Below are positions 9,945-19,948 of a DNA stretch of 64,000 bases, piece by piece. The position numbers were made by a program, and so were the translations under genes. The DNA lies in contig OZ038458.1 in assembly GCA_964036195.1 (NCBI GenBank), positions 9,995,832-10,059,831 of the forward strand. The letters are read 5' to 3'. Numbering within the stretch: position 1 is the first letter of the stretch; every line of letters starts with the position of its first letter. The notes beneath the pieces are model-generated. The model was not told where the DNA came from. It saw nothing but the letters and a program-made list of their open reading frames with translations, and did no database searches. The stretch is from Sphaerolaimus hirsutus. Taxonomy: Eukaryota; Nematoda; Chromadorea; Monhysterida; Sphaerolaimidae.

Positions 9945-12900
9945 ATGTACGGCCAGTCGCAAAACCCCCAGCAACAACAACAGCAGTACAATGCCGTCGC
10001 ACCTGGCGGTCAACAGCAGCAGCAGCAGTATGGCGGGCTGCCGCGGCAACAACCGCATGTGGTCATGCAGGCGCCCGGGGCACAGCATGTCGCCAATGCT
10101 CCGCAGGTGACTGGTGGCGCTTTGTTTTTGCCTTTGTGATCTTTTTGCAAGTTCGCGGCGTGCGTCCATATGGCTGTTGTAGGGGCGAATTTCGGGCGGC
10201 TTGGTTGTCGCCGTTCACTGGGTTGCGAATACATCCTGTCCCCGCTCAAAAACTTGCTAGATCCCTATGCATATTCACATCTGAAACAAACAATTCCCCA
10301 TGTTTTGTCATGTGTAAGAAGGGACCCTCGTAAACACCTTCCCGGACAAGTTCACCACCCATTTTTTTATTTCACTTCGGTTGTAATATCTCCATCTATA
10401 AGGGTGTTATAAAGCTGAAACTTTGAATATATAAAGTTGTAACACCCCCTACTTTGCTTCAATGGGGGGAGGTGGGGCGACTCACTACAGGGTGGGTTGC
10501 CCTATATGCAACAATTTTTTTGGTGTCCCAAACAAGTTCACCACCCACTTGATTAGCTATACTTCGAGGGTCATATCTCCAGCTGTGAGGCTGGTATAAA
10601 GCTGAAATTTGGGGGATGTCTTGCCAACAACCCCCCTCACAATACACCAGTGGGGTGGCTGCCAGCGATCCACTACGGTATGCGTTACTGTATGTACAGT
10701 TGTTCATTTTTTTCAAAACAACCCAAATGTCCCAAACAAGTTTCCCACCCAGCTCCATTTTAAAAAATGTTGTGAGAAGATACCTAATATAAAATTGAGT
10801 CAGATTCGAACCCTAGTTCTGCTAATTAAATGTTTATCAGTAGGGCACGCACCCCGTCCCAAAAACAGCATAGCGAAAATTTCACATTAAACCAATTTTT
10901 TGTTTCACATTTAAAAAGTTGGTTTACAAAGTTCACTAGGGAAGGGTCCAAGGTTCAAAGTTACGTAAACAACATGACCTCTAAAATGCGTCCATAAGGA
11001 AATTTATTTGGGGTGAATATTATGATGTCATAATCACAACATTACAGGAACAAAATTTGACAAAATTTTTTCTTTTTCATTCACCCCAAATAAATTTCGT
11101 TATGCAGGCATTTTAGAGGTTATGTTGTTTACATAACTTTGAACCTTAGACCCTCCCCTAGTGAACTTTGTAAACCAACTTCTTAAGTATGCAACAAAAA
11201 ATTGGTTTTAAGTGAAATTTTCAGTCTGCCATTTATGGGACAGGGTGGGTGCCCTACTGAAAACTTTTTAATGAGCAGAACTAAGGTTCAAATCTGATTC
11301 AATTTTATATCAGGTTTGTTCTCACAACACTTTTTTATAATGCAGTTGGGCGGCGAACTTGTGTGGGAGACTTGAGTGGTTTGTAAAAAATGAACAAATT
11401 TATAAGCGGCGACCCATGCTGTAGTGGGTCGTTGGCGGCCACCCACTGGTGTATCGTGAGAGGGGGTTGTTTGCAAAGCAACCCCCAAATTACAGCTTTC
11501 TATCGCCCTCACAGCTGGAGATATGGCCATTGTAGTGTTGCTCATCAAGTGGGTGGTGAACTTGTTTGGGACACCGAAAAAGCCACAAGGGCGACCCACC
11601 CTGTAGTGAGTCGCCGCACCTCCCCCCATTGATTCGGAGTAGCAGGGTGTTAGGAATATATACCCACCAAATATTAGGTATATACGACTCCCATAGCCAG
11701 AGATATTGCATCTTAAGTGAAATAAAAAAATGGGTGGTGAACTTGTCCGGGAAGGTGTTTACTCAAATTAATCTAACCAATTCAATCCGATCACTGCATT
11801 TACTTCCCAGGGCTACTACCAGCAACCGGGCGTATCCAGCGCGTACATGCAGCCGATGGCCGGGCAGCAGACCGGGCCGGGTCTGCAGCAACAACAGCAA
11901 CACAGCTATCACCAGGCCGCGCCGCCCATGCCGCAGCAGCAGCAACAGCAGCCGCAGATGTCCTATGTGGGCTTGCCGCAGCAGCACATACAGAAGGGTT
12001 GGCTCTGGTTTGGTGATTTGTGAAGGGTCTAGGGGTGTTTTTTGAGTTGTCTGTTTGTGACGCGCAGGACCGGCACATGGTGCGGTCGGCGCTAGCAGCA
12101 CCTTTTCTCAGGTATGACGTTTTCCCGGTTTTTGTAAGATTCACGTAGATTCGTCTGGCGCTACTTTTACCTGTGCAGCAGGGGTCTCCTAGGGGGGGGG
12201 CTGGGGGGGGGGGGCTGCCCCCCCCCAAATCCGCCAGCTATCTATCTATCCCGGAGGCCGCTCAGCTATCTATCTATCCCGAGGCAAAATTTTTGGCTAC
12301 TACCCCCAAAGACCCCCCCCCCAAATCGCTCAGCTATCTATCTATCTGGAGTGGTTTTTGAGAAATTTTCCCCCAATTTTCGCTCAAAATCACTAATTTT
12401 CGCACCTTTTTATAGTTTTTCACCTTCAAAATCGTGCTCTCCAGCTATATGCATGGTTATATGCCTGTTTTTAGCCATTTTAAACCTACTTTTAGCCACT
12501 TTTAACCAATTACCAGCGATTTTTTCTCCTTTTAGCCTTCTATGCACTGAACAAGCCTATATATTTTGCCCCCGCGAGCCCCCCCCCAAGCCCCCCCCCC
12601 CAGCCCCCCCAGAAAAATTTTCCAGCTATCTACCCCTCGGGAGGGGCGATTTGCTATCTATCCAGCCCCCGCGAGGGCCAAAATCCTGGAGACCCCTGCT
12701 GTGCCGTGCAGCCGTCGAGCGGCCGCTCGTCGCAAATGGATCTTGGACGCCCGCATTCACAGATGTCTCAGCCCGTGGCTAGGTTATGCCGAGTCACTTA
12801 AATACTGTCATTTCGTTTTTCGATTTTTCCAACGTATCTCCACAGTCCGGCGACTCCCGCCAGCGAGGGCGTATTGACTGCAATTGGCGCCAGCGCGGCA

Positions 12901-14074
12901 AACCGCAGCGCTGCCGCGCCGCCGCTCCCGCAGCAGCAGCAGCAACAGCAGCAGCTGCAACAGCCGATATCGCAACAGTCAAAGACGTCGCCAGCTAGTG
13001 TCAGCGGACAGCCAGCTAGTGGTTCGTTATGCCTTCAGTTCAGACAACCACCAGGTTTTTGGTGTCTGGACTGGGAGTTTCACTTGTTTGTAGTGGGATC
13101 GAGTCTGAAAGGTCCATACTTTTGCTGAACTTTCGCAGTTTCTGGTTTGGAATCCGGTTTGAACCCACGTGAAGCGTAGTATTTGTACACTGCAGGCATG
13201 ACTCAACGGGCCCACACGCTAATTGACATCGACACCAAATGTCAACTGGTGTCGTTCCCGATAGAAAGCTTGGTGACGAGCCGACGAACGACGTTCAAAC
13301 GCAAGCTTTGAATTGGGAACGGAACCAGTTGACGTTTGGTATCGATGTCAACTGGCGTGTGTGGGGCCAACTTCGCACAAAGATCTGGCATCCTTAACGC
13401 AGCCACGTCTCTGCTGCCGTCCAAGCAGCGGCTGGACACTCTGGCGCGGGAGATCGACCCGCAAACGCACCTGGACGACGAGGTGCGCTCGGCGCTGTGC
13501 ACGCTCAACGAGCAGTTCGTCGACGCGCTGGTGAGCCGCGCGTGCCAAGTCGCCGCCAGGAGGGGCAGTTTGGTGCTAGAGGCGACCGATGTCCAGTTTG
13601 TGCTCGGTGAGTGCGCGGTGTGGGTCACAGATATAATCCACTTTACACTTTACAACGAAATCTAGGTATGTGCCATATCTAACCTGTATAAAGTACCCAA
13701 GTTATTATTTTTCTTTTAACATTTCACCTCTCACACAATTAGTTGAATCTGGTGCATAATATTACACGTGACTCTATTCATCAAAATACGGTAGCACACC
13801 CTTTGTATAGCGTACACTCCGACCAGTATCCCTGACTCAACGATGGGGGCGTGATTCGCAGAGCACGAGTACAACATGTGGCTGGGTCCCATGGGCGCCG
13901 ACAGGCACGACGAGCTCACGCGCAGGGCCAACGCGATCAAGGCCCAGCCCGCCGCCACCGACGCGCACAAACAGGTGCGCGCTTTTTGTGGGTGGATTGC
14001 TTTTTAATAAATGTAAACAATAATTGTGTTTGCAGCGCATGGCAGCCGTCAAGAGAGAGTTCAAGAAACAGTGA
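9945..14074 (+). CDS. TAF12: TAF12, TFIID/SAGA histone-fold subunit
   Basis: Eight exons (9945-10106, 11811-11997, 12068-12111, 12712-12782, 12846-13021, 13403-13606, 13862-13974, 14036-14074) join to 331 residues. The first 200 or so residues are low complexity and rich in glutamine, with runs of Q. The C-terminal third is the histone fold: LPSKQRLDTLAREIDPQ, an acidic loop, a helix ending VSRACQVAARR, then LEATDVQFVL and EHEYNMWLG, with a basic tail. TAF12 pairs with TAF4 in TFIID and with ADA1 in SAGA. The ATG begins the Q-rich segment and closes the frame. Introns 1, 3 and 5 host a 1.4-kb palindrome, a hAT element and a GTTGACAC MITE. Confidence 0.95.
10331..11762. mobile_element. 1.4-kb palindromic element filling TAF12 intron 1
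   Basis: Terminal inverted repeats of nearly 50 bp begin GTAAACACCTTCCCGGACAA. Inside them, successive modules recur in inverted order on the other arm, for example CAAGTTCACCACCCACTTGA near 10530 against its complement near 11550. The axis lies near 11047. The flanks show only a possible 2-bp TC repeat. There is no plausible coding frame. It takes up about 84 percent of the intron. Confidence 0.75.
12179..12698. mobile_element. hAT-type MITE in TAF12 intron 3
   Basis: The termini CAGGGGTCTCC and GGAGACCCCTG are perfect inverts. Flanks CTGTGCAG (12171-12178) and CTGTGCCG (12699-12706) are an 8-bp duplication with one mismatch. The interior has TATCTATC blocks and long C or G runs. Reverse-oriented sister copies lie at 32226-32741 and 52054-52558. 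The right end lies 13 bp before the start of exon 4. Confidence 0.88.
13208..13368. mobile_element. GTTGACAC-type MITE in TAF12 intron 5
   Basis: The ends GGGCCCACACGCTAATTGAC and GTGTGTGGGGCC are inverted and flanked by AAC on both sides. It lies 34 bp upstream of exon 6, which begins the histone fold. Confidence 0.7.
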
Positions 14075-14340
14075 TCTGTGCGCATACTGATATCCTTTTC
14101 CGTGTGTATTCGTGCAATGAGCGTGAATTGTGAAGGGTTCTTGTCTCGCCGATTTTTTTGTCATTTTTTTTCTGCGTCAGTGCGCCTTAGTGCATCAATG
14201 AACCTGTTGGGAAAATCTACTGAAGTTTGCTTGATTCCCGCCTATTCCACGGTTGAGCCCACGTTATTACTTTCTCAGCTGTCCGGTTACAGGGTCATGC
14301 ACAGCTGAAAACTCAAAATTTGCAAATACACACGTGGCAA

Positions 14341-14355
14341 TTCACTACTTCACAG
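14341..14355 (+). promoter_or_regulatory. Candidate splice acceptor upstream of the TSFM ATG
   Basis: TTCACTACTTCACAG ends 12 bp before the TSFM start codon. The gap to the upstream TAF12 stop is only 293 bp and I see no AATAAA in it. A trans-splice acceptor or the end of an untranslated intron would both fit. Confidence 0.3.
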
Positions 14356-14367
14356 CGACCGATTACC

Positions 14368-17300
14368 ATGTCCCTTCGCCTGTACCTTTCTCCCTGCTTG
14401 ACGTCATGGCGCGGCGGCGTTTTTTGCCGCCCCTGCGCTCGATCGGCCGCGACTGCACCGGGCAAAAAAATCGACAAGGAAGCATTAATGCAGCTGCGCC
14501 GGGAAACTGGCTACAGCTTTTTGAACTGCAAGCGCGCCGTGTTGAAGTTCGGCAGCGACACTGAGAGCGCGCTCGCCTGGCTGCACGAGTTGGCCGAGCA
14601 GGAGGACTGGCAGAGGGCTACGAAGTTTGTTCATTTATTTTTAGCGATATTTTTTGGCAGTTTTCATTTGCTGTTGACCGGATTCGCCAAATTATTTTCT
14701 GAATATAGTGTTTAATTTTCTAAACGTACCTTGTTATTTTCGGGCATGTGTGACATTGTTAATTGACTCGGTGGTGCAGTTTTGCATGCAATGGCGACCC
14801 GCACACCAGTTGACACATGTGTGTCAACTGTGATTTCGGCTTCACCTGTCGCAGAGCGATCTACAAATGCACATGCGCAATGTTCAAAAATAAATATTAC
14901 TGCAAGTGCATTAGAATATTCGCTCTGCGACACGTGAAGTCGAAATCTGAGTTGACGCAGACCAGTTGACACATCTGTGTCAACTAGTGTGTGGGCCGCC
15001 AATGATGCACGAACGTACCCATTTAGGATGCGCTCCCGTCCCGCGCGCGAAGGTCTGATCGGTGTAGCGTCCGGCGGCAACGTTGGCGCATGCGTCGAAC
15101 TCAACTGCCAGACTGATTTCGTCTCCAGGAATGACACATTTCGGTGGTTATTGTCAAGGTCCATTTTAGTGAACTGGAACATGATTGCACTGTTCTGAGC
15201 GTCGCAGGTCGCTCTTGGATGAACTCACATTTGAAGCGCTGCAGCAAGCGCGGCACATTGATACCGATTGCGTTGAAGTGGTAGCTGACCCCTCCAACAG
15301 TGGTAAAACTCTAACTTTGAACCAATATTACCCACCTATATATGAAAGCATAACCCAGTCACATTCAGACACGTCGCTGCACTTGGCGCGCATGTCGCAC
15401 AGCAAGTCCAAGATCCGGGACGCTGTGATCGCCGCCACCGCCTCTCTGCGCGAGAATATCCACGTGTCGCGCTACACGCTTATGAAAGCTCCAGCTGGCT
15501 GTGTGGTCAGAGCCTATGCCCATCCTAGGGGTAAGTGCATTGGGGTAATTTGGCTCACACACACTAGTTGACTACAAAGTTCTTGTCAACTAAATTTTAA
15601 TTAATTATGTGATGGAGCATATTTAATGTTCTATCATGACACTTAATTTTCATGGTTTCTGTAGAGTGATACCTTAAAAAATGTTCTGTTATTTAGTTGA
15701 CATTTATTGACGGTGTCAACTAGTGTGTGTGTGGGCCCATTATGTCCTTCACCGCAAATGTGTTAAATTACAGCATTTCTAACGTTACAGACATTCCTGT
15801 GGGCTTGAACGACACACTTATGGGCAGATTTGGAACCCTTGTCGCCGTGGGTCGCGATCAGACACAAAAGGACAGCCAGTCAGAAGTACTGCCGCTCGAT
15901 AACATCGCCGGTGCACTGTGTCAGCATGTAATTGGCATGGCGCCAAAATCTATCGAGGCAGCGAACGATGTTAATGTGGACAATGTTAAGGAGGAAACTG
16001 TTGTAGCCGTCGATCACGAGGCTGAGGTTTGTTGGCGAATGTCTGTGCGTGTGTCGTGAATATGCTATCGTTGCTAGCGTTTTTTGTAAACCGTTGTGTA
16101 AAGAATGGGCAATAAAAGTTGAACTGAGATCCATAAGTGCTTTGGCACTTTAGTTTTTTTCAGCCCAAGATGTGAATACGTAAATATTTACCGTATTTAC
16201 TAGAATAATTCCCCCCTCTTGATCAATTCTCCCTTTGACCTCCACTCACCGTTAGACGGGTGAGGAAAAATACCCCCCCCCTAGGGTTGGGGAACCGAAC
16301 CGAACCGAACCGAACCGAACCGAACCGAACCGAGAACCGAGCACAATTTTGGAACCGAGAACCGAGAACCGGAACCGAAAAAAATAACCGAACCGGAACC
16401 GAGAACCGGCACTTAGACCCGGAACCGAACTAAAGAACCGAAAGAACCGAAATTTTATACAATAATCGGCGGCCGCCCCCCCTTTGCCGGGTGAGAGTAA
16501 GAAGATGCGTGGAAATGTAACTTCCGGCATCAATTTTTAGGGTGATTTGTAAAAATTTTGCGCGCAAGCGCGCAATTCTTGCTTCACGCGACCGGTGATT
16601 TCATCAGTTGCGCAGCCTCATGTGTTCACGGTTCCGCCTAAGATGTGTATATGTACCCTAAATCCTCGAATAAGACCCCAGGGGAGTTATTTTTTCCTCC
16701 GACGTTTTAGAGGGGGGAGTTATTCGAGGGGGGAGTTATTTTTTCCTCAGAAACTTGGACTCAATTCATTGTATCGATGCAGTCTGTAAACACATGTAAT
16801 TCAGGTATTTACCTGTATTTAACAACAACAAAATGATGTGTATACACTGCATACATATCATGTAAATATCTGCTGTCGGTGCTGTAGGCATATATTCTTT
16901 TGTATTTTTGTATCGTATCATTTTCATCCAGAGGGGGAGTTATTCAAGAGGGGGGGCGTTATTCAAGGGGGGAGTTGTTTTTTCCTCACCTCGCTAACAG
17001 GGGGGAGTTATTAGAGGGGGGTCTTATTTGAGGATTTACGGTATGTAAAATACATATACAGCAGTCTGTGGGGGTCTGTGCCAGTGCGCATGTAAACCTG
17101 GTGCGCATGTAGGCCCATTTTGCCACATTTTTCCATTACACTGATATTTTAGAAATACATTGGTAATCGTACTGTTAATTCTCTATAAAATACAGCGAGT
17201 GGGGTGTCCAGTCTCTCTATATGTACATGTATTTACATACATATCAGAGATTTTTGGCACCAATGCCAATGGCACCAGCGCCATGATGCCATTTCGTCAC

Positions 17301-18493
17301 CAGGTAGGTAAACTTGTAGGGCGGGTGGCTGCATCCCCCTCCCGTACACCAGGCTCAGTAAACAAACAGACACCATACTCATAAATCCTGAATATGTACC
17401 TGGCCCCCGAAGCAAGGGGTCTACATGCGCACTGGGTTTACATGCGCACCGAGTTTTATCCATCTGGGGCACCTACGCCAATTCCAATGGCGCCATGGCG
17501 TGGCGCCTATGAATGGCGCAAGCGTTATGACACCATTCCGCCACTACAGGGGCAAAATTTTAGGGGGGGGGGGTTGTTTTATGTTGTGTTTCCTTTGTTC
17601 AGCTTATTGTTTTCTTATTCCCGATTTTTTCATTACCCGATACCCGACTTTTTCATTACCCGGAACCGAAATTTTTGACAATTTGGAACCGAAAGAACCG
17701 AACCGGAACCGAACTTAAGAACCGAACCGAGAACCGGAACCGACAATTTTGAGGAACCGAGAACCGAGAACCGAACCGAAATTTTTTAGAACCGAGAACC
17801 GGAACCGAAAATTTTGAAATTCCCAACCCTACCCCCCCCCCCTCTCAAAGACATATTTAGGATGTTGTTATGTCCGATTTGAACAAAAATTGGTTAGTAT
17901 GTTTATGAAGCATATTTTGTGGAATGACTTGATAGAAAAATGCTTGACATTTTTGACAAAAAATTACTCCCCCTCCTTGAATAATTTCCCCCTCGAACCC
18001 CCCCCCCCCAACCACAAAAAGTGTGACAAATTAAAAAAGTGAAAACAAATACAGTTTTGAAAAAATTAGGACATAAGGGAGGGAAACCTTTGTTCCCACT
18101 GCCACACAGTAGTTGGTTTGGCAAACCATTCAAAAAATGTAAACGAGCGTTAGTGGCATGTGCCTCGCACCTGGCTTTAGCGCCTTCCCCTTCTCAACAG
18201 TGCGCCACCGAATGAAGGACAAAAATCTTTAAAAAAACTGCCGGAATAAAAAATAATTCCGGTAAATACGGTATTTCCAACAGAAAACCCCCAAACTATA
18301 ACAGAAAACAATTTATTGCATCCGAACGCAGCTCGACCCAGAAGAGCGCAGCACAGTTCTGTTAAACGCGGACGACATGCACTCGCAAAGTTTCATTCTG
18401 CGACCCGACATCACCGTGGCAGAGTATCTGTGGATGCACAAAGCAACTTGTTTGCAGTTTGTACGGTACGAGCGCGGCGAGCAGTTGCGTTAG
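14368..18493 (+). CDS. TSFM: Mitochondrial elongation factor Ts
   Basis: EF-Ts exchanges GDP for GTP on mitochondrial EF-Tu. Exons 14368-14624, 15027-15143, 15208-15302, 15369-15530, 15791-16026 and 18332-18493 join to 342 residues. A basic N-terminal segment, probably a mitochondrial presequence, precedes the UBA-like domain (LMQLRRETGYSFLNCKRAVL). Next come the EF-Tu-contacting motif CVELNCQTDFVSRND, the core segment ending QHVIGMAPKSIEA, and a last exon with FILRPDITVAEYL and LQFVRYERGE. That last exon lies beyond a 2.3-kb transposon nest. Without it the frame stops at 16059 and loses the end of the C-terminal domain. Introns 1 and 4 each contain a GTTGACAC-type MITE. Confidence 0.95.
14793..15000. 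mobile_element. GTTGACAC MITE in TSFM intron 1
   Basis: A well-preserved copy with GGCGACCCGCACACCAGTTG and its inverse at the right end, flanked by AAT on both sides. The arms include GATTTCGGCTTCACCTGTCG. It ends 26 bp before exon 2. Confidence 0.8.
15552..15737. mobile_element. CACACACTAGTTGAC MITE in TSFM intron 4
   Basis: The ends GGCTCACACACACTAGTTGA and its near inverse enclose an AT-rich interior unlike the TTTCGGCTTCACGTG core of other copies. It resembles the outer parts of the element at 24254-24931. The flanks are not clearly duplicated. Confidence 0.6.
16111..16116 (+). terminator. Intronic AATAAA in TSFM intron 5
   Basis: An AATAAA lies about 50 bp after the in-frame TGA that ends a read-through of exon 5. 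Use of this signal would give a shortened TSFM lacking the last 54-codon exon. Confidence 0.3.
16189..18273. mobile_element. TACCG...CGGTA MITE split by later insertions (TSFM intron 5)
   Basis: The left end TACCGTATTTACTAGAATAA and the right end GGTAAATACGGTA belong to one element. It is interrupted inside a C run by the insertion at 16282-17831. The two halves fill most of TSFM intron 5. Confidence 0.65.
16282..17831. mobile_element. TAGGGTTGG element with (GGAACCG)n arrays
   Basis: The ends TAGGGTTGGGGAACCG and TTCCCAACCCTA are inverted repeats. The flanks are runs of C on both sides, consistent with an 8-bp duplication but not diagnostic. Arrays of CCGAA/GGAACCG occupy both ends. A TCGAATAAGACC-type MITE (about 16656-17042) sits inside. 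It is related to 62409-63500. Confidence 0.75.
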
Positions 18494-19948
18494 TGTACAT
18501 TTTGTCCGGTGGTGTGTAATTTATAGTGCTATTTATGCTAGTTTTTTTAGGAAATTGTGTTGAGTTTGATGAAATTGCGTCGATGATTGTGGAAGTGATA
18601 TTTTGTTCTCGCGTGACTGCTCACTTTCTTCTGAGATCTTCGATTGCATTATTTTTAGGACTGGGATAACGTGCCATTTTTGATCTGTATACTGAACTTT
18701 ATCTGACTCGGTGCAGTTGATACATGCATTGATGGCTACCAAGTTTTATTTTGGAAAGCACTGTGTGTTTTGAGTTTTTTTTAAGAATACTTGTGTTTTG
18801 AGTTTTTTAGTATGAAAATTACCTATGAAAAACCCTCAAATAAAATTCAAGAGTTTCAATTCTGTGTTGCCGTGTTTCCCAAAAAAACTCATTCAGTTTT
18901 AAGTTTTTCAGAATTTGAGATTTTCTGTGTTTCTTTGTAAAACAAAGACACAGGAGATTCTGTCTTCAAAATGTGTGTTGCCATCATACATCAAGCCTTC
19001 CGGAAATCTCAAACTCCACATGTCGGCGCTGCGAATGCTCTCCCACCCACGCATTTACTAGGGCGCTACACCTAGACAAAATTGAACAATTTGCGACGAA
19101 AAACAAGCTATACTGCAGTCACTTTACACCCTGCACGTGTGGTTCCGGCTGAAGCGTGCCAACAATTTTTTTACGCATGCGATTTTCATACAAAGTTCAA
19201 AAAAGTCATCTCTGTTATAACGCTTTACGTTAATTTATTCACAACAATGTTTTTTTCATCTTTTAAACAAAAATCGCATGCTTCATCATCATTCGCACGC
19301 TTCCAACGTGAGACATAAATGAGTGCGAGGGCAGAGTATCATGTACGCCGAGTATACCGTGGATTCGCACGCGGAATGTAACCCCATTAACGCTTTTGCG
19401 CGCGTAATTTAAATTTTTGTGGTTTTTTGTCTAAAACTACTTCAAATTTCGAGTATTTTTGGAAAACAGTAATTTTCGAACTTAGTTTTCGAATTTTCGA
19501 ACTTTTTTGGTTACTTTCCGAATCTTTTTTATAACTTTTCGAATATGTACATCAAATTTTTGCATGTTCGAACTTTTATGGTGAATTTTGAATACATCTT
19601 TATACAAGATGTTTCACCAGACACATTTTCAAGAATTTTGTGAAATTGATGTATTGAAATCTGATGGCGCAGACAAGTTACTGAGGTGGGGACTTAAAAA
19701 AAATTCTAGGGAAAATACTGGTGATTTACAAAATAGATGACAGATATGAATATGCCACTATTTAGTTAGCGTGTGATTTTGGACTTTGTGTCGCTGTTTT
19801 TTCGACCCCATTTAGATTTGTCAATTATACAAGTGGTGTGTTGTTCTCTCCTTTGAGGAAATTCACTGCAGTCCAGCGCTAAATTCATACGCGTGAATAG
19901 AATGTCTAAGTAAATAGAATACACACAAACATAATTTTTCATTCTGAA
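18494..19948. other. Convergent intergenic region, TSFM and Kunitz genes
   Basis: The 3' ends of two converging genes face each other across about 1.45 kb of AT-rich sequence. I see no further coding exon. An AATAAA at 18839-18844 on the plus strand could end TSFM transcripts. Confidence 0.5.
18839..18844 (+). terminator. AATAAA poly(A) signal for TSFM
   Basis: A canonical hexamer 346 bp after the TSFM stop codon. It is the first AATAAA I find downstream on that strand. Confidence 0.4.

Noticed and set aside
10800-10860. tRNA-like stretch with ATTCGAACCCTAG
   Set aside because: Only a B-box-like piece is present, both palindrome arms carry it, and no cloverleaf can be formed.
11288-11632. 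Open frames on both strands with conserved-looking repeats (113 and 80 codons)
   Set aside because: They are paired arms of the large palindrome, so similar frames appear on opposite strands for structural reasons.
16027-16059. TGA after exon 5 as the normal end of TSFM
   Set aside because: It would delete the conserved C-terminal segment found in phase at 18332-18493; kept only as a possible alternative form.
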